DNA of 64,000 nucleotides, taken from positions 437,838 to 501,837 of the forward strand of contig JABCZL010000001.1 in the NCBI GenBank assembly GCA_013289685.1, read 5' to 3'. The position numbers and the translations under genes are program-made. Source of the DNA: Acidobacteriota bacterium. Lineage in GTDB: Bacteria > Acidobacteriota > Terriglobia > Terriglobales > Acidobacteriaceae. Below are positions 36,880 through 45,288 of this stretch, one piece after another. Each line of letters opens with the position of its first letter. Positions within the stretch are counted from its first letter, which is position 1. The notes under the pieces were generated by a model, which did not search any database, was not told where the DNA came from, and saw nothing but the letters and a program-made list of their open reading frames with translations.

Positions 36880-37911
36880 GTGAGTGAGTCGCTCCAGTCT
36901 CGCCTATTAACGCGCCATTGGCCCCTTGTGATACCGGCCTTGGTGTGGCTTCTGCTTTTCACAGGATTTCTTCAGTCGGAAGTCCTTCGCGCCGCGGTGG
37001 CGGTTGCGTGTATCGCCTTAATGCTTTACCAATGGCTGGCATATCGCAAGACGAGCACTGGAGCACGATTCGTCTTACTGTCCCTCATCGTGGCTGGTTT
37101 CGGCCTCTCATCTGTCTGGCTCGCACTTAATGTCGTTCGGTTCTATACCTATGGCCATGAATCCGCCGGCATGGGCTTGTGGCATGTATACGTTATCCAC
37201 GCTCAGGACATCCTCCTGTGGTTTATAGGGACACTTGTGGTCGTCGTCTCGGTCTGGGTAGTGTCCGGTTGGTCGATTCAAAGGCAAGTTGCTCGTAGGC
37301 GCTTGCGCAAACTTGGTTTCAGCGCCGATGACATGAGGTCCGAAGACGCGATTTTCAAGAAGTGGGGCGAGATTGCCGCCGCAAAGTTCCCGCAGAAAAT
37401 ATCCTTCAACGAAATCACTTCGCACTCTTGGAGCCAGCCGTCAAAGTATGAACAGTCCAAAACGGCATTTGAAGCGCTTGGTTTCCGACGAAACTGTATG
37501 TTTGTAGCTTCGCCGCAGAATTGGATCGTGGAGTTTTGGCTTAGCGACGAACCCGGACTTTTTGCGACGATCGTTGACGCCAAGTCACGCGGGGTCTATT
37601 CGGAAGTCACGGTTATGAAAAACGACGGTTCCACCGTTGGCTTTGACAACTTAGAGGATTGCGGACTGCAACACTACAAACCCGATAGCTGTTTTCACTG
37701 CGGCTTAATCGCGCCCGATCAGCTAGTTGAGAGGGCGTTTCAGGCGAGGCAGCCAAACGATTTCAAGCAAACGGGCCTGGCCGAATGTGTGAGGGTGTAC
37801 GAGCAGAGTGTCAACGAATACCTTGCCTGGAGACGAAGCGTCGGGATCAGCGGGAGCGAGATGAAACAAACCCTCGAGCGCCTAAAAAGAATGGGTTCGC
37901 TTAAAAAGTGA
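36880..37911 (+). CDS. Hypothetical membrane protein with a cytoplasmic C-terminal domain
   Basis: A 343-residue protein of unknown function. Four membrane segments lie in the first 135 residues (WPLVIPALVWLLLFTGFL; VLRAAVAVACIALMLYQW; FVLLSLIVAGFGLSSVWLAL; ILLWFIGTLVVVVSVWVVSG). The rest is soluble, about 200 residues long, with Cys-containing segments (DSCFHCG near 270, CxxC) and a helical C-terminus. No catalytic signature is visible. It starts with GTG at 36880 and ends one base before a repeat copy. Its setting among repeats and unrecognised genes suggests an accessory region. Confidence 0.6.
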   Translation: MSESLQSRLLTRHWPLVIPALVWLLLFTGFLQSEVLRAAVAVACIALMLYQWLAYRKTSTGARFVLLSLIVAGFGLSSVWLALNVVRFYTYGHESAGMGLWHVYVIHAQDILLWFIGTLVVVVSVWVVSGWSIQRQVARRRLRKLGFSADDMRSEDAIFKKWGEIAAAKFPQKISFNEITSHSWSQPSKYEQSKTAFEALGFRRNCMFVASPQNWIVEFWLSDEPGLFATIVDAKSRGVYSEVTVMKNDGSTVGFDNLEDCGLQHYKPDSCFHCGLIAPDQLVERAFQARQPNDFKQTGLAECVRVYEQSVNEYLAWRRSVGISGSEMKQTLERLKRMGSLKK

Positions 37912-37945
37912 ACTGGCGATAAATCCCCATAGCACTCATTGACCC
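37912..37945 (-). repeat. GAGTGCTAT dispersed repeat, copy 4
   Basis: On the minus strand GGGTCAATGAGTGCTATGGG then GATTTATCGCCAGTT, closely matching copy 1 at 33341. It sits immediately after the stop codon of the membrane-protein gene. Confidence 0.7.
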
Positions 37946-37949
37946 GGAT

Positions 37950-38156
37950 CTATGCGGCTCGACCTTCCCTTAGCAGACACAGATCGCGTTCCGGGAGGGT
38001 GCAATGGGTAAAGCCGCAATCTAGGCAGATCGTGAGGGTTGGGAATACCAACACACCGGGCTTGTCCAGATTTTTCGGCTGGGAAAAGGAAAAATGGATG
38101 TTAGCCTCTGCGACGAACGTTGACTCATTTGTGGACCCGCAAGATTTGCAAGCCAT
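37950..38156 (-). CDS. Small zinc-ribbon protein
   Basis: A 68-residue protein with two CxxC knuckles: MACKSCGSTNES at the N-terminus and ICLDCGFTHC in the middle, separated by about 40 residues, the layout of a small zinc ribbon. ATG 38156 has GGGAGG six bases upstream, which supports a real gene despite its size. Similar stand-alone ribbons are usually of unknown function or contact nucleic acid. It is convergent with the preceding membrane-protein gene. Confidence 0.72.
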   Translation of the reverse strand: MACKSCGSTNESTFVAEANIHFSFSQPKNLDKPGVLVFPTLTICLDCGFTHCTLPERDLCLLREGRAA

Positions 38157-38319
38157 CAGAGCCTCCCGAGATTTCTTAGATCGTGCAACCTTGGCGTGGG
38201 AAGCGTGCATCGAGGCAGCTCACCGGTTCGGCCCTGCCCTAACCTAACCTAAATGTTAGGGTGAAGCGCTTTTGTTTGAACCAGTCAATCCTGGCCAGCA
38301 GTACCCCCGTCTATAGCTG

Positions 38320-38496
38320 CTACGCTGCGTTTCCCGTTGCCGCCCGCCGCCGCACCATCTCTGAATAGATCTGCCAGAATTTCTGCACCTCGGCGTCGTC
38401 CAGCCCTTCACTACGAGCCAGCGCGAGCACGCGAGCCAGTGCTCCCCTCAACTCCTCATCCGTGTAAGTGGCGGGGTCTATCGTTGGATTGGTCAT
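38320..38496 (-). CDS. Small acidic-helical protein of unknown function
   Basis: A 58-residue protein: MTNPTIDPATYTDEELRGAL then a long amphipathic helix (ARVLALARSEGLDDAEVQKFWQ and on). ATG 38496 is preceded by AGGAGGGAG, a near-perfect ribosome binding site; upstream in-frame starts lack one. The DEELRxxLxxxLxxARxEGLxDxEV pattern suggests a small adaptor or toxin-antitoxin-like regulator, but I recognise no family. Confidence 0.6.
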   Translation of the reverse strand: MTNPTIDPATYTDEELRGALARVLALARSEGLDDAEVQKFWQIYSEMVRRRAATGNAA

Positions 38497-39057
38497 GTGC
38501 TCCCTCCTGGGCGGCGCAAGCCCTCTTCCGATGCACTTACATGGCCTACGGCATTTCGATGCACAACTTATTGTGTTGACAAGGTCGGAAAGCAGGTTCC
38601 GGCGACGCAAGGGTCTGGCGCGATGGTGCACCATTCCGCTGTTGAAGCACTGCGTTTTCCACAGACAGAACCGCAGCCATGTTCACATAACCTTGACCGA
38701 GAGATTTCGTTCCGCGATACTGGCTTGGACCATCCGGGATCCGATCTCGGACTGTAACTCCTAGCGGCTCAAGATTTTGCCCCTAAGTGATTGCAGCCCA
38801 TAGATTAATTCTCGAATTTCCCCGAAGTTGTTGATTCCAATGGACCGGGGGAGGGGGGGGAGTTATCAAAGAGTAAACTTTCCCAAAAATAGTCCGTCGT
38901 CGTCCTCACGCAACCCCAGGGTCATCTCTGGCCCTTTCCTCTGCGAGATGAGTCACCCGTCGCTGTGATTTCAATCACAGCCTTTTCCCCGCTCAAAAAG
39001 TACTCTGAACTTGCTTGTGGGAGTCCTTTTAGAGTCACTCGCCGAAGGGGGAACGTC
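38497..39057. other. Intergenic region upstream of the radical SAM gene
   Basis: No gene is supported. A G-run (38847-38862, GGGGGAGGGGGGGGAG) that could form a quadruplex lies about 100 bases before the CRP-type palindrome at 38964. The final 80 bases hold the presumed promoter and the ribosome binding site GAAGGGGGAA. Confidence 0.5.
38964..38979. promoter_or_regulatory. CRP/FNR-family operator, TGTGATTTCAATCACA
   Basis: Perfect inverted repeat with 7-base arms around TC; one more base each side also pairs (CTGTGATTTCAATCACAG). It is 79 bases upstream of the radical SAM start. The core is identical to the site between the cytochrome and ResB operons (20886-20899). Confidence 0.75.
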
Positions 39058-40173
39058 ATGGGGATCGCCGGTAATCATCCAATGATGGGTCGTGGGGCTC
39101 ACGATTTTTCCAGAAATCCAATGCTGGTCTACTGGGAGATGACCCAAGCCTGCGGCCTCGCCTGCAAACACTGCCGCGCCGAGGCAATGCCGAATGCAAA
39201 TCCACTGGAACTCAACACCGAACAGAGCAAACGCTTCCTGAATCAAGTAGTCGAGTTTGGCAATCCGCTGCCGCACCTGATTCTGACCGGCGGCGATCCG
39301 CTGAGCCGCAAAGATATTTATCCGCTGATCGACTATGCCAACGGGCTAGGACTGGAAGTTTCCATCACTCCGAGCGCGACTCCCGAGTTGACCAACGAAG
39401 CCATCTCCAAGCTCAAGGATCACGGAATTCAGAGTCTGGGACTCAGCCTCGACGGCTCCTCGGTCGAGAGACACGACAACATCCGCGCCGTCGCGGGAAC
39501 GTTTGAGCGCACCATGGAAGCCGCCCGCCATTGCGGACGCCTCGGCATTCCCATCCAGGTCAACACTCTGGTCGCGGAAGAAACCGCCGACGACCTGCCC
39601 GCTATTTACCAGTTGCTGCGCACCAGTTTTCCGGTCATGCGCTGGAGCCTGTTCTTCCTGATCTCAGTGGGACGCGGCAAAGCCCTGAACGAAGTCTCCC
39701 CCGAAGATGGCGAAGTCATTATGAAGTGGGTGTTTGATCTCTCTCCCCGCTCGCCCTTTGCCATAAAGACCACCGAGGCTCCGTCCTACCGCCGCATCGC
39801 TCTTGACCAGATGCGCGCCTCCGGCATGCCGACGCCCGACATGAAAGCCACGTCTGTGTACAAGGGATTCCAGATTCGCGACGGTCACGGTATCGTCTTC
39901 GTCTCCAACCTGGGGGAAATTTATCCCTCCGGATTCCTGCCGCTGCGCTGCGGCAACGTCCGCACCGGTTCGCTGGTCGACGTCTACCGCAACTCCGACA
40001 CCTTCCGCGCCCTGCACTCTCCCGACCAGTTCCACGGAAAGTGCGGCGCCTGCGAGTACAGCCACATTTGCGGAGGGTCGCGCGCCCGAGCCTACGCCCA
40101 CACCGGCGATGCCTTGGGCACGGACCCGTTCTGTACATACGAACCCGCGACCGCAGAAAGGGTTACGGCATAG
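39058..40173 (+). CDS. Radical SAM/SPASM protein, TIGR04053-like, AhbD/NirJ-related
   Basis: A 371-residue radical S-adenosylmethionine enzyme. The 4Fe-4S/SAM cluster motif is CGLACKHC (C32, C36, C39) after MLVYWEMTQA; LILTGGDPLSRKDIY and SLGLSLDGSS are the usual SAM-binding strands. A second Cys cluster at the C-terminus (CGACEYSHICGGSRARAYA, DPFC) is of the SPASM-like type shared by the heme-pathway enzymes AhbC/AhbD and NirJ and by TIGR04053. A role in heme or tetrapyrrole modification would fit the cytochrome-rich window and the shared operator, but that is inference; peptide modification is possible. ATG 39058 is preferred over 38965, which falls inside the operator region. Confidence 0.85.
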   Translation: MGIAGNHPMMGRGAHDFSRNPMLVYWEMTQACGLACKHCRAEAMPNANPLELNTEQSKRFLNQVVEFGNPLPHLILTGGDPLSRKDIYPLIDYANGLGLEVSITPSATPELTNEAISKLKDHGIQSLGLSLDGSSVERHDNIRAVAGTFERTMEAARHCGRLGIPIQVNTLVAEETADDLPAIYQLLRTSFPVMRWSLFFLISVGRGKALNEVSPEDGEVIMKWVFDLSPRSPFAIKTTEAPSYRRIALDQMRASGMPTPDMKATSVYKGFQIRDGHGIVFVSNLGEIYPSGFLPLRCGNVRTGSLVDVYRNSDTFRALHSPDQFHGKCGACEYSHICGGSRARAYAHTGDALGTDPFCTYEPATAERVTA

Positions 40174-40189
40174 CGGAGCGCGTGAGTAT

Positions 40190-41380
40190 TCAGGAATACA
40201 GCTTGATGGGCGCAACTACGCGCGTAATGGTTCCACCGGGACTCGGTTGGTCCGGCTTCAGGCCGCAGCGCATGGAGGCGAACAGGCCGATCAACTGGCC
40301 CAGCATCACATCGAGCACGGGCCGATACTGATCCGGAAAATCGGCACAATTCAATGACAACGTGAAATCGGCCAGCGCCGACACATCGTCGCCGCTGCGC
40401 GCCGTAACCACGGCCCGCACCCGGCCCAGATGTTTGCGATCAATCTCCCGCAGCAGGTCAAGTTCGTAGCCGCGGCGCCGCGGCTCGCTCGACAGGAAAG
40501 CCACAAATAAAGTCTGGCTATCTACGCTTGACAGCGGCCCGTGACGCAGCCCGAGCGGCGTCTCCGCCAAAGTGGTCACTTTGCCCGCGCTCAGTTCCAC
40601 CACTTTCAACGCGGATTCGTCGGCCACTGCCCGCAGCACTCCCGCGCCCACAAAACAGGCACGAGTCCAGTCCAGCATGGTAATGGCCTCGGCGGCTTCC
40701 GCCGCGGTGGGAAGGAACTGCCGGCCTACTTCAGACATCTGAGCCACTACCTCGCCGAACGGCGCCAACTCTTCCAGATGCCCCACACACTGCCCGGCAA
40801 GAACCATGTTGCTGAACGAGCTGGTCATGGCGAGGCCGCGGTCGTTCACTGCATCGTCCAGTACCAGAACCACCGCACGATCCGGATGCCGCAGGCACAG
40901 TTGCGCCATCGTCCCCTGCTGGTTGCAGGTGATGACCACATGCCGGATGTCGCGATGCCGGTCCAGCGCCTGCTCCAACAGCGCCACGCCCTCCGGACTC
41001 TCTCCCGAACGGGAGAACGAGATCCAGAGATAGTCTCTTCCCGGACGGTGAAACTCTTCGAAATCCGTGAGCAACGTGGTACTCGGAATGGGCCAGACGT
41101 CACAGCCCCAGCGCCGACGAAGCAACGGAGCCAGCGCCCGGCCGGTATAGTCCGACGTGCCCGCGCCCACCAGATACACAGTGGGAGAGGAGGTGCTGCC
41201 GCGCCCGATTCCGGCCCTGCGCAGCGCGTCGTTCAATTCGCCCTGGCGTTCCTGGCAGCGCTCGTAGGTTTTGCTCCACGTTGCGGGCTGCTGCCAGATT
41301 TCGCGGGGCGTGTGCTCCAGCCCCCGCTCCGTTTTTTCCTGTTCCGGCAACTCCAACAGCGTGCCCAGCGGATCTCCCAA
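40190..41380 (-). CDS. SIS-domain sugar-phosphate isomerase/deaminase, AgaS-like
   Basis: A 396-residue cytoplasmic protein with two sugar-isomerase (SIS) domains: YLVGAGTSDYTGRALAPLL and WISFSRSGESPEGVALLEQAL in the first; CFVGAGVLRAVADESALKVVELSAGKV with ETPLGLRHGPLS in the second. This is the layout of AgaS/tagatose-6-phosphate ketose-aldose isomerases and of the GlmS isomerase half; there is no glutaminase domain. It probably isomerises or deaminates an amino-sugar phosphate. The start appears to be TTG at 41380, because GGGAGG lies nine bases upstream and no ATG is available. No transport or PTS gene is adjacent. Confidence 0.83.
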   Translation of the reverse strand: MGDPLGTLLELPEQEKTERGLEHTPREIWQQPATWSKTYERCQERQGELNDALRRAGIGRGSTSSPTVYLVGAGTSDYTGRALAPLLRRRWGCDVWPIPSTTLLTDFEEFHRPGRDYLWISFSRSGESPEGVALLEQALDRHRDIRHVVITCNQQGTMAQLCLRHPDRAVVLVLDDAVNDRGLAMTSSFSNMVLAGQCVGHLEELAPFGEVVAQMSEVGRQFLPTAAEAAEAITMLDWTRACFVGAGVLRAVADESALKVVELSAGKVTTLAETPLGLRHGPLSSVDSQTLFVAFLSSEPRRRGYELDLLREIDRKHLGRVRAVVTARSGDDVSALADFTLSLNCADFPDQYRPVLDVMLGQLIGLFASMRCGLKPDQPSPGGTITRVVAPIKLYS

Positions 41381-41591
41381 TGTAGAGCCTCCCGCCCAAG
41401 TCTATTACAAGCCGACTCCGTTGAAAAGCATTCGAAAGGAAAAGAAATGCTGTTCGGAAGCAAACGTCAGAAAGAGAGTCGGGGCGGTTCTGCAGGCAAC
41501 CGTTTCAGCCAGTTGACTTTCCTGATCCACCCGTTCGCTTTCAGCAACTACTCAGCGCGAGATGTGTTTCATTATCTGGAAGGAGAACAAC

Positions 41592-41879
41592 ATGAGCCGT
41601 GGTTCACATCCCCTGAGTTCCCTGCTGCTGGCGGCTGCGCTAGCTTCATCTTTGGCCGGAGTCGCCTGCGAACATCATTACTATCGCGTTTATGATCCCT
41701 ACTACACCGACTATCACGTGTGGAACAACGACGAGGTTGTGTACTACCATCGGTGGGCCGATGAGAACCATCGCGACCGCGACCGTGACTTCCGCAAGCT
41801 TCGTCCCGAAGAGCAGAAGGAATACTGGACCTGGCGCCACAACCACGGCGACCATGATCGGGATAAAGATCATCGCTAG
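41592..41879 (+). CDS. Small exported Tyr/His/Asp-rich protein
   Basis: A 95-residue protein with a signal peptide (LSSLLLAAALASSLAG) that ends near VAC, so it may be a lipoprotein. The mature part is strikingly rich in Tyr, His, Asp and Arg (EHHYYRVYDPYYTDYHVW; RDRDRDFRKL; NHGDHDRDKDHR), which suggests metal binding or interaction with a charged surface. ATG 41592 has AAGGAGAA upstream. I do not recognise a family. Confidence 0.65.
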   Translation: MSRGSHPLSSLLLAAALASSLAGVACEHHYYRVYDPYYTDYHVWNNDEVVYYHRWADENHRDRDRDFRKLRPEEQKEYWTWRHNHGDHDRDKDHR

Positions 41880-41896
41880 ACTTCCGGCTGAGGCTC

Positions 41897-42511
41897 TCAG
41901 CGGCCGAGCGCCCTGAGAGCCTGGTCCGTCGTTGTGAGTAGTGCCCCAAGGCGCTCTAACTCCGCAATCGTCTTCCGTCCGTCTTCCTGTTTCAGAGTTT
42001 CGATGGCATCTTGCACCACGGCCACGCGCCGTCCCCGCTCGAGCAGCCCTTTGACGGCAAAGCTGACGCAATACTCCGTGACCACGCCAAACACCACAAA
42101 CACCGCCTGACTTCCGAGACGCTGCACGAGAGCATCGGCGTGACGGCTCTCAAAAATATTTAGCGTCTGCTTTTCCAGCAGGATCTGCTGGTAGCAGGAC
42201 AAATCTTCCGGCAGCGTGGCCTCGGCGTCATTCGGTACGCGCGCAACTTTATCAGTCACGGCTTCGCCGACAAGTTCTGCTCCGGCGGTTCCCTTCACGC
42301 AATGCGGCGGAAAGATTTTGAACTCGGGATCGTCCGTCGTGTGAAAGCATCCGTGCGAAACCAGGAACACCTTCCCCTGCCGCGCCGCATCGGTGAGCCG
42401 CCGGATGTTGGGCAGCAACTTCTCCGCCCCCGGCACGTAAAGCTTCCCCCCCGGCAACATAAAATCGGCCTGTACATCCACCTCCCAGAAGATGAAGTCC
42501 TGCGAAATCAT
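41897..42511 (-). CDS. Isochorismatase-family cysteine hydrolase, nicotinamidase-like
   Basis: A 204-residue alpha/beta hydrolase of the isochorismatase/nicotinamidase superfamily. The catalytic triad can be placed: Asp in WEVDVQADF, Lys in ILLEKQTLNIF, Cys in VFGVVTEYCVSFAVKGLL. The segment FPPHCVKGTAGAEL closely resembles the nicotinamidase metal-site region (PxHCVQGTPGAEL). The upstream D-x-H metal motif is replaced by SHGCFH, so metal binding may be altered. Amide hydrolysis of nicotinamide would fit the neighbouring N-heterocycle genes, but related enzymes act on other amides. ATG 42511 has AAAGGAGAA upstream. Confidence 0.75.
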   Translation of the reverse strand: MISQDFIFWEVDVQADFMLPGGKLYVPGAEKLLPNIRRLTDAARQGKVFLVSHGCFHTTDDPEFKIFPPHCVKGTAGAELVGEAVTDKVARVPNDAEATLPEDLSCYQQILLEKQTLNIFESRHADALVQRLGSQAVFVVFGVVTEYCVSFAVKGLLERGRRVAVVQDAIETLKQEDGRKTIAELERLGALLTTTDQALRALGR

Positions 42512-42627
42512 GATTCTCCTTTGTGGCATCGAAGGCCGAGCGTAGCATCATTGCTTCAGCGCTGACAAATTCCGCGGCAGGCTGGCGGGGCGCCGCGCGC
42601 TATGAGCTAATCTACCGAAATCATTCT

Positions 42628-42966
42628 ATGAAGAAGCAACCCGTCACTTACGACATTGTGCGCCGCGTTGGTCTCACTCTGCCTAACGTAAAGGTGAGCA
42701 CGTCGTACAGAACTCCCGCGCTGAAGGTCCACGGGAAACTGTTCGTACGGCTGCACCAGGACCTGGACAAGATTGTGGTCAAAATGCCCTTCGACCGCCG
42801 GGAGGAACTGATGGCGGCCGATCCGAAAACCTACTTCATCACCGACCACTATCGCGACTACCCGTGGATATTGGTGAGCCTTTCGAATGTGCGCGAGGAC
42901 GCTCTGCCCGACCTTCTGAAGATCGCTCATCGGGAAGCTTCACCGGCGAAGAAGCGTCGGGTATGA
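42628..42966 (+). CDS. MmcQ/YjbR-family protein
   Basis: A 112-residue cytoplasmic protein of the MmcQ/YjbR fold: YDIVRRVGLTLPNVKVSTSY at the N-terminus, LKVHGKLFVRLHQDLDKIVVKM, then FITDHYRDYPWILVSLSNV. The family has a double-wing DNA-binding-like fold but no established role. ATG 42628 aligns with the usual family start; the frame is open further upstream. A 13-bp tandem repeat (42981-43019) separates it from the enamidase-like gene. Confidence 0.8.
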   Translation: MKKQPVTYDIVRRVGLTLPNVKVSTSYRTPALKVHGKLFVRLHQDLDKIVVKMPFDRREELMAADPKTYFITDHYRDYPWILVSLSNVREDALPDLLKIAHREASPAKKRRV

Positions 42967-42980
42967 TCGGCAGGTTCGAA

Positions 42981-43019
42981 AACATCATTCGATAACGTCA
43001 TTCCATAACATCAGCAGAA
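42981..43019 (+). repeat. 13-bp x3 degenerate tandem repeat
   Basis: Units AACATCATTCGAT, AACGTCATTCCAT and AACATCAGCAGAA, in the gap between the MmcQ/YjbR and enamidase-like genes. Confidence 0.65.
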
Positions 43020-43029
43020 AGCAGACTTC

Positions 43030-44229
43030 ATGAGCAGCGACGCCCCGGCAAAATCCGCGGCCCCTGACAAACTGGTGATCCGCAACATAGGCCTTCTCCT
43101 CAGCGGCGACCTCGACCATCCAATTCTCGACGCCGATACGGTCATCGCCATTGACGGCGTCATCCACGCCGTGGGCAAAGAAAAAGACATCGACACCGCT
43201 GGCTCTACGACGACGATCGATGCCAAGGGCACGGCGCTCGCTCCCGGACTCATTGACAGTCACGTGCATCCCGTCTGCGGCGATTGGACGCCTCGCCAGA
43301 ATCAGCTCGGCTGGATCGACAGCTGCCTGCACGGAGGCGTCACCACGATGGTCTCCGCCGGAGAAGTCCACACGCCCGGCCGCCCCAAAGATATTGTCGG
43401 CCTGAAAGCGATGGCCATTTTCGCGCAGCGCGCCTTTCAGTCGTTTCGTCCCGGAGGCGTCAAGGTCTACGCCGGCGCGCCCGTGCTCGAACAAGGCATG
43501 GTCGAAGACGACTTCAAGGAACTCGCCGCCGCTGGGGTGAAGTTTCTCGGCGAGGTCGGTCTGGGCAGCGTGAAAGACGGAATCACCGGGCGCCGCATGG
43601 TCGCCTGGGCCCGCAAATACGGCATCCAGAGCACGATTCACACCGGAGGCCCGTCGATTCCGGGGTCGAGTCTGATCGACAAAGATATGGTGCTCGAAAC
43701 CGACGCGGACGTGGTCGGCCACATCAACGGCGGACACACCGCACTGCCGGACGACCAGATCGTGGAGCTCTGCGAGCGCTCGCCACGCGCCCTGGAAATT
43801 GTCCACAACGGGAATGAGCGCGCGGGGCTGCTGGCGTTGCGGACGGCGAAGGATCTAAAACAACTCCATCGCGTGATTCTTGGCACGGATTCGCCTGCGG
43901 GTTCGGGAGTTCAACCGCTGGGCATTCTGCGCATGATCTCGATGCTGTCGTCGCTCGGAGAGATTCCTGCAGAAGTGGCGATCTGCCTGGCGACCGGGAA
44001 CACCGCGAAAATGCGCAGCCTGAACTGCGGCCTGATCGCCGCCGGACGCGAAGCCAGTTTCGTCTTCCTCGATACGGCGCAGCAATCCGCCGGCAAGAAT
44101 CTGCTCGACAGCATTCAAAAGGGCGATCTGGCCGGGATCGGCATGGTCGTCATCGACGGCGCGGTCAGCATCCACCGCAGCCGCAACACGCCCCCAGCCA
44201 CGCGCGTACCCGAGGTGATAAAGCCATGA
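43030..44229 (+). CDS. Enamidase-like amidohydrolase
   Basis: A 399-residue metal-dependent amidohydrolase closely resembling, as I recall it, enamidase of the Eubacterium barkeri nicotinate pathway, which opens 1,4,5,6-tetrahydro-6-oxonicotinate to 2-formylglutarate. Shared features: KLVIRNIGLLLSGDL start, metal motif GLIDSHVHPVCGDW, LHGGVTTMVSAGEVHTPGRPKD, GVKVYAGAPVLEQGM, GEVGLGSV, HTGGPSIPGSS, HINGGHTALPD, GTDSPAGSGVQPLGILR and the C-terminal SRNTPPATR. The His/Lys-type metal ligands are kept except that the carboxylated Lys position is uncertain. Its stop overlaps the start of the MBL-fold gene (ATGA). The Hnr-like and Mo-hydroxylase genes lie convergently 3-9 kb away. Confidence 0.82.
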   Translation: MSSDAPAKSAAPDKLVIRNIGLLLSGDLDHPILDADTVIAIDGVIHAVGKEKDIDTAGSTTTIDAKGTALAPGLIDSHVHPVCGDWTPRQNQLGWIDSCLHGGVTTMVSAGEVHTPGRPKDIVGLKAMAIFAQRAFQSFRPGGVKVYAGAPVLEQGMVEDDFKELAAAGVKFLGEVGLGSVKDGITGRRMVAWARKYGIQSTIHTGGPSIPGSSLIDKDMVLETDADVVGHINGGHTALPDDQIVELCERSPRALEIVHNGNERAGLLALRTAKDLKQLHRVILGTDSPAGSGVQPLGILRMISMLSSLGEIPAEVAICLATGNTAKMRSLNCGLIAAGREASFVFLDTAQQSAGKNLLDSIQKGDLAGIGMVVIDGAVSIHRSRNTPPATRVPEVIKP

Positions 44230-45227
44230 CAGACCGTGTGGCGAGGGCTGCCTCGGCCGCCCAAGCGAAGGCGAAGCCGAGCGCCCCTGACGGAAAAGCA
44301 CGTGGTGGCAAAGCTGCTGGCCGCTTCGCTTTCATTCTTCTTGTCTCCTCCACGCTGTTCGCGCAAAGCTCAATCCCCGACTGGTGCCGTCCCCTCCCGC
44401 GCCCGGAATACAAAAGTCTCGAGCGCGTCCCCGTCACCGACCCCTGGTTCGAAGTCTACAAACCCGCGCCCGGAGTCTTCGCCATCTACGAACCGCACCA
44501 GGCGGAAGAAGTCATCAGCTATCTCATCGTCGGAGGGAAGCATGCTCTGCTGTTCGACACCGGCATGGGCATCAGTGACATCAAGAAAGTCACGGCGGAA
44601 CTCACCAAGCTGCCCATCATCGTGCTGAACTCCCACACCCACGACGATCACGTGGGCGGCAACTGGGAATTCGCAACCGTCTACGCGATGGATACAGATT
44701 TCACGCGCAAGAACGCACAAGGCTCGCGCGAAGACGCGCAAGCCGAAATCACGCCCGATCAGATCTGCGGCACACTGCCCAAGGGATTCGACGCGAAGGC
44801 CTACTCAACTCGCCCGTGGAAAATCACAGCCTATAAACATGACGGCGATCGCATCGATCTGGGCGGCCGCACTCTGGAGATCATCACCACTCCCGGCCAC
44901 ACGCCGGACGCGATTTCACTTATCGATCGCGCTAATGGTCTGCTGTTAACGGGCGACACTTATTATCCCGCGCCCATCTGGCTCTTCCGGCCGGAAACCG
45001 ATCTCGACGCGTATGCCGCGTCGATTCGCCGCCTGGCTGCGCTTGCGCCAAAGATAAAGCTGGTTCTGGGCGCGCATAACATTCCGGTCGCACAGCCGTC
45101 GATACTTCCGCGACTCGTGACAGCGTTCGCCGCGGTGCGGGCGGGTAAGGTGAAAGCGACTCCGGATTCGCCTGGGAAGGTTCTCTACAAAGTAGACAAC
45201 ATTTCTTTTCTGATGCGGGCACCGTGA
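44226..45227 (+). CDS. Exported MBL-fold metallo-hydrolase
   Basis: A 333-residue metallo-beta-lactamase-fold protein with a signal peptide (FAFILLVSSTLFAQ, after a charged N-region of about 32 residues). The zinc motif is SHTHDDHVGG, with further ligands in TTPGHTPDAISL, LLTGDTYYPAP and LGAHNIP, a complete two-zinc site. Fold members hydrolyse esters, lactones or phosphates; the substrate is unknown. Translation is coupled to the enamidase-like gene by a four-base ATGA overlap, so it may act on the same compound class. Since it is exported, it may work on a substrate or precursor before uptake. Confidence 0.8.
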   Translation: MTDRVARAASAAQAKAKPSAPDGKARGGKAAGRFAFILLVSSTLFAQSSIPDWCRPLPRPEYKSLERVPVTDPWFEVYKPAPGVFAIYEPHQAEEVISYLIVGGKHALLFDTGMGISDIKKVTAELTKLPIIVLNSHTHDDHVGGNWEFATVYAMDTDFTRKNAQGSREDAQAEITPDQICGTLPKGFDAKAYSTRPWKITAYKHDGDRIDLGGRTLEIITTPGHTPDAISLIDRANGLLLTGDTYYPAPIWLFRPETDLDAYAASIRRLAALAPKIKLVLGAHNIPVAQPSILPRLVTAFAAVRAGKVKATPDSPGKVLYKVDNISFLMRAP

Positions 45228-45230
45228 ATA

Positions 45231-45261
45231 TGTGGGGACAGCCGCCTCGGCTGTCCCCACA
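45231..45261. terminator. Bidirectional hairpin between convergent genes
   Basis: TGTGGGGACAGCCG-CCT-CGGCTGTCCCCACA: a perfect 14-bp stem with a 3-base loop, four bases after the MBL-fold stop codon and 27 before the end of the convergent AA_synth gene. There is no T-tract, so it may stop transcription in another way or be a dispersed palindrome. Confidence 0.7.
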
Positions 45262-45288
45262 TTCTGCCCATGGCTTTTAACAAACGCG

